The notes: a model not told the origin generated them from the sequence alone. DNA of 31,384 nt from CAISGS01 sp044346445 (GCA_044346445.1 JBIIZD010000019.1:1-31384); one strand, 5' to 3'. Shown: positions 1-7,685, numbered from the stretch's first letter. A program made the numbers and translations.

Positions 1-146
1 TAGGCGCTGCGCCCTTGAGGCACCTTGACCTGGATCGCGGCCATGCCTTCTCCGACGCCGGCCTGGCCATAAAGGGGCACAAACCCGCAGGCTGAGACCA
101 GAAGACAGGCGGCCAGGACGGCCGCCAGACGCTCAATCATTCCCAT
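1..146 (-). CDS. lptE: LPS-assembly lipoprotein LptE (5' part only)
   Basis: This is the N-terminal 48 residues of a protein cut by the window edge. It starts MGMIERLAAVLAACLL and continues into a lipobox-like VSACGF followed by VPLYG. The ACGFxPLYG signature just after the lipidated Cys (about residue 20) is typical of alphaproteobacterial LptE. LptE is the outer-membrane lipoprotein that plugs the LptD barrel and helps insert lipopolysaccharide. The gene follows leuS by about 48 bases on the same strand, which is the usual leuS-lptE order in this class and suggests one transcript. A second in-frame ATG at 140 is an alternative start. No strong ribosome binding site separates the two. The rest of the gene lies outside the window. 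Confidence 0.82.
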   Translation of the reverse strand, partial: MGMIERLAAVLAACLLVSACGFVPLYGQAGVGEGMAAIQVKVPQGRSA

Positions 147-194
147 GGACTGTTTCAAGATCTTGCCCCGTCTCAGGCTTGGCGAAAATACCAA

Positions 195-2792
195 TCAGTT
201 GGCGACGATATTGACGATACGATCGGTCACGACAATCACCTTGCGTACTGTAAGGCCTTCGAGGTGACGTGCAACGGCTTCATCGGCGAGCGCTAAGTGT
301 TCGACCTCGGCATGACCAAGGCCTGCGGGCACACTGACCTCGCCGCGGCGCTTGCCATTGATCTGAACCGGCAAGATGCGCTGGTCATCCGCGGCCAGCT
401 CAGGATCAAGATCCGGCCAGGGCGCATTGACGACCATGCCCTCGCCGCCAATCCGTTCCCAACACGCCTCGGCCAGATGCGGGGTAAAGGGCGCGATCAG
501 GCGGGCGAGGATTGACAGGGCCTCAGCCCTGGCAGCCAGGATTTCTGGTGTTGCGCCAGCGGCGGCTGCGCCCTTGAGAATATTCAAAAACTCATACAGC
601 TTGGCAATGCCGCCATTAAACCGGAAGGCCTCAATACTGTCGGTCAATGTGCCAATAAGCCTGTGGGCCGCCTTGAGCAGGTCCAGCGCGCGCGGGTCAT
701 GCCGATAGGCAATAGGGGCAAGGACAGCGTCTGGCTGGCTATCAAATTCAGTCCAGACCCGGTGCACAAAGCGCCAAGCGCCCTCAACCCCGCCATTGGT
801 CCACTGCACGTCTCGCTCCGGCGGGCTGTCGGACATGACAAACAGGCGGGCGGCATCGACGCCATAGGAATCAAAAATGTCTTCGGGTGCGACGACATTT
901 TTCTTGGATTTGGACATTTTTTCAATGTCACCAATCACGACCGGCGCGCCGCCATCAATCATGACCGCGCGGCGGGCATTGCCTTCTGCAATCACCTCGA
1001 CCGACTGGGGCTCAACCCATTGGCCGTCGGGGCCGCGATAGGTCTCGTGCGTCACCATGCCTTGGGTAAACAGGCCGGCAAACGGCTCGGCGACATCCAG
1101 CGCGCCGGTGTCTTTTAGGGCGCGTGTGACAAACCGGGCATAGAGAAGGTGCAGCACCGCATGCTCGACCCCGCCAATATACTGATCCACCGGCAACCAG
1201 TAATCCGCCGCAGACTTATTGATCGGTTCGCTCGCCTTTGGATCGGTAAACCGGGCAAAATACCAAGAACTGTCAACAAAGGTGTCCAGCGTATCGGTCT
1301 CGCGCTCGGCCGCTGCGCCGCAGTGAGGACAGGCGACATGCCGCCAGCTTGGGTGGCGCAACAAGGGGTTGCCCGGCCGATCAAAGGTCACATCATCGGG
1401 CAATATGACCGGTAACTGGGCCCTTGGCACCGGTACGACGCCGCAGGCCTGACAGTGGATGACGGGAATCGGACAGCCCCAGTAGCGCTGACGCGAAACG
1501 CCCCAGTCACGCAAACGGTAAACCGTCGCGCCTGTGCCTTGATCGGCGGCCTCAACCTGGTCAATCACCCGGCCCTTGGCCGTTTCAATATCAAGGCCAT
1601 TGAGGAATTGTGAGTTAAACAGGGTGCCAGGACCAGTATAGGCCTCAAGGCCAACCGAAAAAGTCTCTGGGTCTTCACCCGCTGGCAGCACAACGGGTTG
1701 AACATTGAGCTTATACTTGCGGGCAAAGTCCAGATCGCGCTGGTCATGTGCCGGGCAGCCAAAAATCGCGCCCGTGCCGTAATCCATCAGCACAAAATTG
1801 CCAATCCAGACCGGCAAGGTCTGGCTAGCATCCAGCGGATGGCGCACGCTCAAGCCCGTATCTAGCCCTTTTTTCTCAGCCGTCTCAATATCCGCGCCCG
1901 ATGCGCCGCCCTTGCGGCACTCAGCAACAAAGGCCGCGACCGCCGGATCGGCCTTGGCCAAGGCCTCGGACAGGGGGTGGTCGGGGGCAATAGCCAGAAA
2001 GCTTGCACCAAACAGGGTGTCGGGCCGGGTGGTATAGACCTCAAGACCGGCATCAAACCCTCGGGGCGGCGTGTCGGAAAATGCGAACCGCAAGCGCAGG
2101 CCCTTGGAGCGGCCAATCCAGTTTTCCTGCATGGTCCTGACCTTGTCCGGCCAGCGATCCAGTCCGCCCAGACCCTCGATCAGGGCATCGGCATAATCTG
2201 TAATCCGCAGGAACCATTGGGTCAGCTTGCGCTTTTCAACCACAGCGCCCGAGCGCCAGCCCTTGCCGTCAATGACCTGCTCATTGGCTAGAACCGTCAT
2301 ATCGACCGGGTCCCAATTGACCACGCCCTCTTTTCGATAGACCAGCCCCTTTTGCAGCAGGCTTAGGAACCAGGCCTGCTGGTGGCCATAATAGTCAGGG
2401 TCACAGGTTGCAAATTCGCGCGACCAGTCGATCGAGAGGCCAAGCAGTTTGAGCTGCTGGCGCATGGCGGCGATATTGCCATAGGTCCAGCCCTTGGGAT
2501 GGATGCCCCGCTCCATGGCCGCGTTTTCGGCGGGCATGCCAAAGGCGTCCCAGCCCATGGGGTGCAAGACATTGTAACCCCTTGCGCGCTTGAAACGCGC
2601 CACGACATCGCCCATGGCATAGTTGCGCACATGGCCCATATGGATGCGCCCCGAGGGATAGGGGAACATTTCCAGGACATAGTATTTTGGCTGTCCGGCC
2701 GCCTCTTTGGGTGAGCGGGTGGTAAAGACCCCTGCCTGGTCCCAAGCCTTACGCCAGCGCGGCTCGGTTTCTTTTGGATTATAACGCGCCAT
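195..2792 (-). CDS. leuS: Leucyl-tRNA synthetase
   Basis: A class I aminoacyl-tRNA synthetase that charges tRNA-Leu with leucine in the cytoplasm. The 865-residue length is normal for bacterial LeuRS. The HIGH-type ATP motif reads HMGH at residues 51-54, after YPSGRI. The KMSKS loop is intact at 625-629. Between them lies the CP1 editing insertion, with the T-rich TTRPDTLFGA segment near residue 255 used in hydrolysing mischarged tRNA. A zinc-type cysteine set (CxxC near 450 and CPHCG near 500) is present. The C-terminus carries the anticodon-binding domain and the small terminal tRNA-binding domain. The gene is followed by lptE. The ATG at 2792 starts a normal LeuRS N-terminus (MARYNPKETEPRW). 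Confidence 0.98.
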   Translation of the reverse strand: MARYNPKETEPRWRKAWDQAGVFTTRSPKEAAGQPKYYVLEMFPYPSGRIHMGHVRNYAMGDVVARFKRARGYNVLHPMGWDAFGMPAENAAMERGIHPKGWTYGNIAAMRQQLKLLGLSIDWSREFATCDPDYYGHQQAWFLSLLQKGLVYRKEGVVNWDPVDMTVLANEQVIDGKGWRSGAVVEKRKLTQWFLRITDYADALIEGLGGLDRWPDKVRTMQENWIGRSKGLRLRFAFSDTPPRGFDAGLEVYTTRPDTLFGASFLAIAPDHPLSEALAKADPAVAAFVAECRKGGASGADIETAEKKGLDTGLSVRHPLDASQTLPVWIGNFVLMDYGTGAIFGCPAHDQRDLDFARKYKLNVQPVVLPAGEDPETFSVGLEAYTGPGTLFNSQFLNGLDIETAKGRVIDQVEAADQGTGATVYRLRDWGVSRQRYWGCPIPVIHCQACGVVPVPRAQLPVILPDDVTFDRPGNPLLRHPSWRHVACPHCGAAAERETDTLDTFVDSSWYFARFTDPKASEPINKSAADYWLPVDQYIGGVEHAVLHLLYARFVTRALKDTGALDVAEPFAGLFTQGMVTHETYRGPDGQWVEPQSVEVIAEGNARRAVMIDGGAPVVIGDIEKMSKSKKNVVAPEDIFDSYGVDAARLFVMSDSPPERDVQWTNGGVEGAWRFVHRVWTEFDSQPDAVLAPIAYRHDPRALDLLKAAHRLIGTLTDSIEAFRFNGGIAKLYEFLNILKGAAAAGATPEILAARAEALSILARLIAPFTPHLAEACWERIGGEGMVVNAPWPDLDPELAADDQRILPVQINGKRRGEVSVPAGLGHAEVEHLALADEAVARHLEGLTVRKVIVVTDRIVNIVAN

Positions 2793-2875
2793 GGTACGGC
2801 TACTGGCCTGTAAGGGAGTTCGAAACGACAGATCGAGCGATCAAGCCGGGACCAGGGTCCCGGCTCGGTATGGGT

Positions 2876-3388
2876 CTAGTTCCTGCCGCCTACGGTCGAT
2901 AGCCGCAACTGGCGGGCCCGGGTCAGGATGGCGTTTTCAATATCGGTTTCGGTCTGTCCGGCCGCCGGGGAATCGACCCAGGCACCGCTAGCATCCTTGA
3001 CCTGTTTGAAAATAGCCACATTCAAGCCGTCAGCCCGCAGGCGCGCATCAAGAATATACACCGTGGCCTTAAACCGCTCGTCGGGCTTTTCTGGGCTGGT
3101 ATACCAATCCGTGATGATGACGCCGCCATAAGGGTCCGCCGAGGCCAGGGGCATAAACGATAATGTATCCAGGCATGCCCGCCATAAAAAGCTGTTCACG
3201 CCAATCGCACCGCCCTCAGCGGCCTTGCCGCCGCCGCCACGGAAACGAAACGGGTTAAACCCGCCCTCTTCTTGAGTCTGAAACACGGTCGGGCCCTTGC
3301 CCCCCAGCTTGCTCATGCTTGAGCAGCCCGCCACAGCCAGCACGCTGACGGTAACCATCACAACAGACGCACTACGAATCCAAGCCAT
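2876..3388 (-). CDS. DUF3576 family lipoprotein
   Basis: A 170-residue exported lipoprotein. It has a short basic start, a hydrophobic segment (VVMVTVSVLAV) and a lipobox AVAGC with Cys21 as the predicted lipidation site. A Gly-rich linker with FNPFRFRGGGGK follows, then a compact domain with LWRACLDTLSFMPLASADP, GGVIITDWYTSPEKPDERFK and a C-terminal helix ending ILTRARQLRL. These are hallmarks of the DUF3576 family, which is common in alphaproteobacteria, often next to leuS, and of unproven role in the envelope. It lies 83 bases upstream of leuS on the same strand, so it may head the DUF3576-leuS-lptE transcript. Residue +2 after the Cys is Ser, which predicts outer-membrane sorting. Confidence 0.85.
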   Translation of the reverse strand: MAWIRSASVVMVTVSVLAVAGCSSMSKLGGKGPTVFQTQEEGGFNPFRFRGGGGKAAEGGAIGVNSFLWRACLDTLSFMPLASADPYGGVIITDWYTSPEKPDERFKATVYILDARLRADGLNVAIFKQVKDASGAWVDSPAAGQTETDIENAILTRARQLRLSTVGGRN

Positions 3389-3577
3389 ACCCTATCGCTC
3401 CACTGCAAAGGCGGACCCGTCTTATCCGGACCAGCACCGTCGCCCCCGACCATATCTCACCCCGTCTATAGCAAGCCGCGCCGACCGCCAAACAGGAATC
3501 GCGTGGCCCGCGTGCAACAGCAGCCATATAAGCGACAAATTTACACACTCAGGTTAGCTTACTCCACCAACTTAGTC

Positions 3578-3606
3578 TTGACCCTTGATTATAGACGCCT
3601 TTAATA
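3578..3606 (+). promoter_or_regulatory. Possible sigma70-type promoter of ntrZ
   Basis: TTGACC at 3578-3583 is separated by 17 bases from TTAATA at 3601-3606. The -35 is good but the -10 is weak. It lies about 75 bases ahead of the ntrZ start in a 292-base divergent intergenic region that otherwise shows nothing gene-like. This is a motif match by eye only. Confidence 0.35.
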
Positions 3607-3609
3607 GGC

Positions 3610-3627
3610 CCCGATAAGAGGATCGGG
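3610..3627. repeat. 6-bp inverted repeat in the ntrZ leader
   Basis: CCCGAT and ATCGGG form a perfect 6-bp inverted repeat around a 6-base spacer, a few bases downstream of the proposed -10. It would be at the very 5' end of the ntrZ transcript as a small hairpin, or could be an operator. There is no T-run, so it is not a terminator for this direction. Confidence 0.45.
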
Positions 3628-3680
3628 TTGGTGGTAATTTGTGCCCTTGGGTATGACTGACACTGGGAGATAGATTTTTC

Positions 3681-4106
3681 GTGACGCGTGTTTGGCAAAT
3701 TGGTGCAGTAGCGGCCTTGGCCCTCAGCTTGGCTGGGGTGTCGGTGTCTGCGCGCGCGGCCGACAACGCCCGTAGCCGAACAGCCATTGCGGCGGATCTT
3801 GCGGCCCGCAATGCCGTAACTCGTGACGCATTTGCCCAAGACAAGAATCTTTGGGACGGTCAGACCAAACATCGCTCCTTGCAATGGAATGACAAGGCGC
3901 GTTGGGGCTTAAAGCTTGATCTTAATCAGCCCGTTGGCCGCGATTTACAATTGAAAGACATCCAGGCCGGCGCTTTTTATCGGCTAACCCCGTCCTTGCG
4001 GGTGGGCGGCGCGGTTTCGCTTGGCGACTCAGCGCAATTGACCCGCGATACGGCGCCGCAAGACCGGGCACCAAGGGTGCGGCTGGAAACAGCGTTTAAG
4101 TTTTAA
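3681..4106 (+). CDS. ntrZ: NtrZ-family periplasmic regulatory protein
   Basis: A 141-residue exported protein. The signal peptide (WQIGAVAALALSLAGVSVSARA, cleavage near residue 26) precedes a helical region and then the diagnostic block WGLKLDLNQPVGRDLQL, AGAFYRLTPSLRVGGAVSLGD. This block is characteristic of NtrZ proteins in Caulobacterales. In Caulobacter, NtrZ is a periplasmic factor reported to restrain the sensor kinase/phosphatase NtrY. The C-terminus ends in Phe (LETAFKF) with alternating hydrophobic residues, reminiscent of a beta-strand end, so an outer-membrane-associated location is also possible. The start is GTG, with GGGAGA about ten bases upstream. It stands alone on the plus strand and overlaps the end of the ThiE-like gene by 11 bases. 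Confidence 0.85.
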   Translation: MTRVWQIGAVAALALSLAGVSVSARAADNARSRTAIAADLAARNAVTRDAFAQDKNLWDGQTKHRSLQWNDKARWGLKLDLNQPVGRDLQLKDIQAGAFYRLTPSLRVGGAVSLGDSAQLTRDTAPQDRAPRVRLETAFKF

Positions 4107-4758
4107 GACCCTCTATTGCGGCCAGACCATAGACTCCCGTGCTGAGAAGCCTGGGGCCGGTCTTGGTTGTAATGCCGCCTAACGCCACGATGGGCAGGCC
4201 TGAACACCGCACATAGCGCGCAAGTCGCATTGGACCAATGGGTTTGGCCGCCGAAGGGCTTTGGCTTGGAAAGACAACGGATAAGAGCGCCCCATCAAGC
4301 CTTAGGGCCGCAGCCCTTTCTAGGGCTAGCCGATTATGCACAGCCGCCGTTAAGATCCAGCCGCGATATTGCGCTCTTAGCCTTGGCGCGCGTGCCATCA
4401 TGCGTTCCGGCAAATGCACACCGTCTGCCCCAATCCTTGCGGCCAGTTGCGCATCGGCTCCAATCAATAGGACAAGCCCCCGCTCCTTGGCGAGTTTGCG
4501 TAAGGCCCGGGCCTCGTGCTCGGCATTGCGCCGGCCAAAGCCGCGATAGATTATGCCGCTGCCTGCGGGCAGGCCTCGAGCGGTCGCAAGCGGGTCGGTC
4601 AGCCGGTCTGGATCAGTGACAAGCCAAAGCCGAGGCAAATCGGCTCTGCCGGCCTTTTGCTTTGGTGCCAAACGGCCTAGTTTTGTCGTCAGTCGGCCAA
4701 GTTGCGCCGCCCCTGACCCTAAGGACCTATGACCCGTTCTCACGCCTCGCCTCGCCAA
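4096..4758 (-). CDS. Thiamine phosphate synthase / TenI-like TIM-barrel protein
   Basis: It has the order of ThiE/TenI proteins: LWLVTDPDRL strand, ARIGADGVHLPE near residue 115, AAVHN, a phosphate-loop-like LSVVFPSQSPS and PIVALGGIT near 195. ThiE joins HMP-PP to the thiazole phosphate; TenI is a related aminotautomerase. Several ThiE signatures are altered: GIIYRGFGR stands where QLR-K is expected, and LIGADAQLA where the N-D-R motif is expected. ThiE activity is therefore doubtful. The start is unresolved: the ATG at 4758 would overlap divergent yggS by 30 bases, and the first 40 residues look non-conserved. In-frame TTG codons at 4671 and 4638 are alternatives, with the recognisable domain beginning near 4640. 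Confidence 0.72.
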   Translation of the reverse strand: MARRGVRTGHRSLGSGAAQLGRLTTKLGRLAPKQKAGRADLPRLWLVTDPDRLTDPLATARGLPAGSGIIYRGFGRRNAEHEARALRKLAKERGLVLLIGADAQLAARIGADGVHLPERMMARAPRLRAQYRGWILTAAVHNRLALERAAALRLDGALLSVVFPSQSPSAAKPIGPMRLARYVRCSGLPIVALGGITTKTGPRLLSTGVYGLAAIEGLKT

Positions 4759-5397
4759 TCCATTCTTGACCGTATCGCTATGGCCGTCCTTGCCGCCGGC
4801 CGCCGCCCAGAGGATGTGGCGCTTGTGGCTGTGTCAAAGCAACAAGATTGGTCTGCCATTGCCCCGGTTCTGGCTGAGGGGCAGCAGATTTTTGGGGAAA
4901 ACAGGGTGCAAGAGGCGCAAACGCGCTGGCGCGAGCACCGGCAAGGCCGCGAACTGCGACTGATCGGCCCGCTGCAAACCAACAAGGTCGCCGATGCCCT
5001 GGCCCTTTTTGATGTGATCGAGACCCTCGATCGGCCAAAACTGGCCAAGGCCTTGGCGGATGAAATCCAAACCCAAGCCCGGCCTGTGCGGCTCTATATC
5101 CAGATCAATACGGGCGAGGAGCCGCAAAAGGCGGGTGTTTTCCCGCAGGACGCCGACGCCTTTATCGCCCATTGTCGCCGGGACCTCGGCCTTAGCCTTG
5201 AGGGCCTGATGTGTATTCCGCCGCAAGACCAGCCCCCGTCCATGCATTTTGCCCTTCTGGCCAAGATTGCCGCGCGTAATGGGCTTGGCAGTCTATCCAT
5301 GGGCATGAGCGGCGATTTTGAGATCGCCATAGCGCATGGGGCCACCTCGGTGCGGGTCGGCTCGGCCCTGTTTGGCGAGCGCCAGCCTAGGCCCTGA
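4729..5397 (+). CDS. yggS: YggS/PROSC family pyridoxal-phosphate homeostasis protein
   Basis: A cytoplasmic PLP-binding protein of the YggS/PLPBP family, which buffers free pyridoxal phosphate and affects amino acid metabolism. It has no proven enzymatic activity. The PLP lysine is Lys37 in VAVSKQ. The family motifs FGENRVQEA, IGPLQTNK and SLSMGMSGDFE are all present. The usual IHFIG is LRLIG here, as in other alphaproteobacterial members. The length of 222 residues is normal. AAGGAC about five bases ahead supports the ATG at 4729. It is divergent from the ThiE-like gene and its 3' end overlaps the next, convergent gene by 11 bases. Confidence 0.95.
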   Translation: MTRSHASPRQSILDRIAMAVLAAGRRPEDVALVAVSKQQDWSAIAPVLAEGQQIFGENRVQEAQTRWREHRQGRELRLIGPLQTNKVADALALFDVIETLDRPKLAKALADEIQTQARPVRLYIQINTGEEPQKAGVFPQDADAFIAHCRRDLGLSLEGLMCIPPQDQPPSMHFALLAKIAARNGLGSLSMGMSGDFEIAIAHGATSVRVGSALFGERQPRP

Positions 5398-5890
5398 TCT
5401 CAATCGCTGCGCCCGGCCCAGCCTGTGCCATCACGGCAAGCATGTGTTCAGGCGCCAAGGCGACACACCCTTCTGTAGGCAAATAGCCAGGACGGGCCAG
5501 GTGCAGGAAAATGGCAGAACCGCAGCCGGGCAGGACCGGCGCGTCATTATATCCCAATACCCCGATCAGGTCATAAACCCCATCCTCGCGCCAAAGCTGC
5601 TCACAACGGGCCGGATAGGGCAGATTTACGGGCTGGTTATAGGCAACATCCGTGCTCTCGTCGCACCAACCATCGCTTGGGCCAATCGGCGCAAGTGGCA
5701 ACAGGGTCTTGGGTCGGTCCAGCCGGTCGGCGCGATACAAAAACCGGCGGATGGGCCATAGGCCGATGGGGCTGGCACCGTCGCCCTCGCGCTTTTGCGC
5801 TGCCGAGATCACGCCCGCGCGGCCAAGGGCGCAGGAAACGACCTTATGGCCCAAATGGAACTGGCCTTTCGATGTTGCGACAAATATCAT
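5387..5890 (-). CDS. L,D-transpeptidase (YkuD-fold) family protein
   Basis: It belongs to the COG3786-type branch of YkuD-fold proteins. Recognisable segments are GDGASPIGLWP near the start, SDGWCDESTDVAYNQPV, YDLIGVLGYND and the catalytic block AIFLHLARPGYLPTEGCVAL. His130 and Cys142 (numbered from the chosen start) are the predicted catalytic pair. The Arg that usually follows the Cys in classical L,D-transpeptidases is replaced here (GCVAL). No signal peptide is seen, which is odd for a peptidoglycan enzyme. I chose the ATG at 5890 because AAGGGG lies seven bases upstream. An in-frame ATG at 5947 would run up to the start of divergent cenR. The exact substrate is unknown. Confidence 0.82.
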   Translation of the reverse strand: MIFVATSKGQFHLGHKVVSCALGRAGVISAAQKREGDGASPIGLWPIRRFLYRADRLDRPKTLLPLAPIGPSDGWCDESTDVAYNQPVNLPYPARCEQLWREDGVYDLIGVLGYNDAPVLPGCGSAIFLHLARPGYLPTEGCVALAPEHMLAVMAQAGPGAAIEIRA

Positions 5891-5949
5891 CTGATCACCC
5901 CTTGATTGGGCCGCTTGCCAATCTTGTTCACCCATGCATGGTTCCACAC

Positions 5950-6636
5950 ATGGCTCAGCACAAAACCTTATTGATCATAGACGATGATGAAGACCTGCGC
6001 ACCGCCCTCGCCGAGCAGTTGGATCTTCAGGATGATTTTGTCGTGGTGCAGGCGCAAACCGGGTCCGAGGGCGCGTCGCGGGCCCAGGAGATCAAGCCAG
6101 ACCTAATCTTGCTGGATATTGACCTGCCCGATTTCAACGGCCGAGAAGTGTGCCGACAAATGCGCGCCAATGGGGTCACAGCCCCGGTCATTATGCTGAC
6201 GGCTGCGGTTCAGGACAGCGATACCATTATGGGTCTTGAGGCTGGAGCCAATGACTATGTCACCAAGCCGTTCAAGTTTGCCGTATTGCTGGCGCGCATT
6301 CGCGCCCAGTTGCGGGTTCACGAGCAATCCGAAGACGCGGTCTATCGGGTGGGCCCTTATGAATTTCGCCCTTCAGCCAAGACCTTGACCGATCAGCGGC
6401 AAAAAAAGATCCGCCTGACGGAAAAAGAGACCAATATCCTCAAATACCTGTTTCGCGCTGCACCCAGCCCTGTGGCACGGGATGAATTACTGGCCGAGGT
6501 CTGGGGCTATAATGCCGCTGTAACCACCCACACGCTGGAAACCCATATCTATCGTTTGCGACAAAAGATCGAGGCGGCCCCGGCTATGGCGCGGCTCTTA
6601 TTGACTGAGCCGGGCGGCTACCGCTTGGCCCCCTAG
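5950..6636 (+). CDS. cenR: OmpR-family response regulator, CenR-type
   Basis: A two-component response regulator of 228 residues. The receiver domain has the acidic cluster Asp11-Asp13, phospho-acceptor Asp56 in LLDIDLPDFNG, Thr84 and Lys106 in YVTKPF. The winged-helix DNA-binding domain covers about 133-226, with IRLTEKETNILKYL and the recognition segment TTHTLETHIYRLRQKIE. The linker HEQSEDAVYRVGPYEFRP and the whole C-terminus closely resemble CenR as I remember it from Caulobacter. There CenR, with kinase CenK, is essential for envelope integrity. No histidine kinase lies next to it here, as for Caulobacter cenR. An in-frame ATG at 5938 would add MVPH; neither start has a clear ribosome binding site. 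Confidence 0.85.
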   Translation: MAQHKTLLIIDDDEDLRTALAEQLDLQDDFVVVQAQTGSEGASRAQEIKPDLILLDIDLPDFNGREVCRQMRANGVTAPVIMLTAAVQDSDTIMGLEAGANDYVTKPFKFAVLLARIRAQLRVHEQSEDAVYRVGPYEFRPSAKTLTDQRQKKIRLTEKETNILKYLFRAAPSPVARDELLAEVWGYNAAVTTHTLETHIYRLRQKIEAAPAMARLLLTEPGGYRLAP

Positions 6637-7439
6637 AGTTTAAGGTCGACACTGACCGGGACGTGGTCGCTGGGCTTTTCCCATTCGCGCACGGTGTCAT
6701 GCACGCGGGCCTGAACACTGCCCGTGGCAAAGGCGGCTTGGCGCAGGCCAGGGCTTGCCAAAATATGGTCTAGTCTAAGGCCCCGATTGGAGGCGCGAAA
6801 ATCAGTGGCGCGATAACTCCACCAAGAATACAGTTTTTGTGGTTCGGGTATGGCCTGTCTTGGCAGGTCGATAAAATCAAGCGCAGCCTGCAGCCTGGCC
6901 ATGGCCTCTAGTTCAAGCGGTGTATGGCTGACCACTTTTAGCATTTGCTTATGGCTCCAGACATCATGCTCGCCGGGCGCGACATTGAGATCGCCGGTCA
7001 GGATCAGGGGCGCATTGGGATCGCGCGCGGCCATATTGGCCGTCAGGCGCTCGAAAAAATTTAGCTTATGGTCGAATTTCGGATTGCCGACGCGGTCGGG
7101 CGTGTCGCCGCCAGCGGGAATATACAGATTATGAACCTCGATACCGGCAATCTTGACCGAGACCGAGCGCGCATGACCTTCACGGCAGGCCTCAAGATCG
7201 GCAACGGGTTCAAGCGGCAGGCGCGAGGCTATGGCCACGCCGTGAAACCCCTTTTGTCCGCGAATGGCCAGATGCGGCAAGCCCATATCGATAAAGGCCT
7301 GGGTGGGAAACTCGCCCTCCTGACACTTGATTTCTTGCAGGCAGAGCACGTCCGGGGCCTGTTCGCCCACAAACCGGGCCACCTGCTCGGCCCTCAGGCG
7401 CACAGAATTAATGTTCCAGGTCGCGAGGCGAAAACGCAT
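6633..7439 (-). CDS. xthA: Exodeoxyribonuclease III
   Basis: An AP endonuclease / 3'-5' exonuclease of base excision repair, belonging to the Mg-dependent endonuclease/exonuclease/phosphatase fold. Conserved motifs are in order: ATWNINSVRLR at the N-terminus, CLQEIKCQ (metal-binding Glu), LYIPAGGD, LTGDLNVAP (catalytic Asp-Asn), YSWWSYRATDF, GLRLDHILAS and the C-terminal SDHVPV with the catalytic Asp-His. The length of 268 residues is normal. The gene converges on cenR with a 4-base overlap of the coding ends, so the two stop regions are shared. Confidence 0.97.
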   Translation of the reverse strand: MRFRLATWNINSVRLRAEQVARFVGEQAPDVLCLQEIKCQEGEFPTQAFIDMGLPHLAIRGQKGFHGVAIASRLPLEPVADLEACREGHARSVSVKIAGIEVHNLYIPAGGDTPDRVGNPKFDHKLNFFERLTANMAARDPNAPLILTGDLNVAPGEHDVWSHKQMLKVVSHTPLELEAMARLQAALDFIDLPRQAIPEPQKLYSWWSYRATDFRASNRGLRLDHILASPGLRQAAFATGSVQARVHDTVREWEKPSDHVPVSVDLKL

Positions 7440-7490
7440 GGCAAGATTCCAAGAGACGCAATTGAACTGGCTATAGCCTGTTTTGCGCTC

Positions 7491-7527
7491 AAGAAAAACG
7501 CCCGGTGCGCAAGGCGCGACCGGGCGT
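7491..7527 (-). terminator. Intrinsic terminator
   Basis: The 9-bp inverted repeat ACGCCCGGT (7498-7506) and ACCGGGCGT (7519-7527) forms a GC-rich hairpin. Read on the minus strand it is followed by TTTTTCTT (7498-7491, with the first T's shared with the stem base). It would end lolA read-through or the candidate small RNA just upstream. Confidence 0.82.
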
Positions 7528-7608
7528 CAAGGGGGTATAACCGTCGCCGGGAGGGGAATGGGTCCGACGCAGGATCAGGACGCTGTCGACACGACCGCCA
7601 TCCTCATG
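7491..7608 (-). ncRNA. Candidate small RNA downstream of lolA
   Basis: About 118 bases on the minus strand lie between a sigma70-like promoter (7615-7643) and a strong intrinsic terminator (7491-7527), with no credible protein gene in either strand. The predicted transcript starts near 7608. It is C-rich in single-stranded stretches (CCCCTCCCGG and ACCCCC on the minus strand), a pattern that could pair with ribosome binding sites. A ten-codon ORF (MRMAVVSTAS) lies at its 5' end but has no evident conservation signal. It shows none of the landmarks of SRP RNA, and I do not recognise it as 6S or tmRNA. It could also be a 3'-UTR-derived product of the lolA transcript. The call rests only on promoter plus terminator geometry. 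Confidence 0.45.
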
Positions 7609-7614
7609 AGTGGC

Positions 7615-7643
7615 ATAATTGCAACGTCGAAACAAAAAGTCAA
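7615..7643 (-). promoter_or_regulatory. sigma70-like promoter for candidate sRNA
   Basis: On the minus strand TTGACT (plus 7638-7643) is followed by exactly 17 bases and then AATTAT (plus 7615-7620). The -35 matches five or six of the consensus positions and the -10 four. It lies after the lolA stop codon and points away from lolA, towards the terminator at 7491-7527. Confidence 0.5.
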
Positions 7644-7685
7644 CCAGAAAAGATTCTTGGCTTGCCTGTAATGATTATGTCACAC

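Noticed and set aside
5677..5937. Long N-terminal extension of cenR
   Set aside because: The extra residues are Arg/Gly-rich antisense of the L,D-transpeptidase gene; the receiver domain begins directly after the start at 5950.
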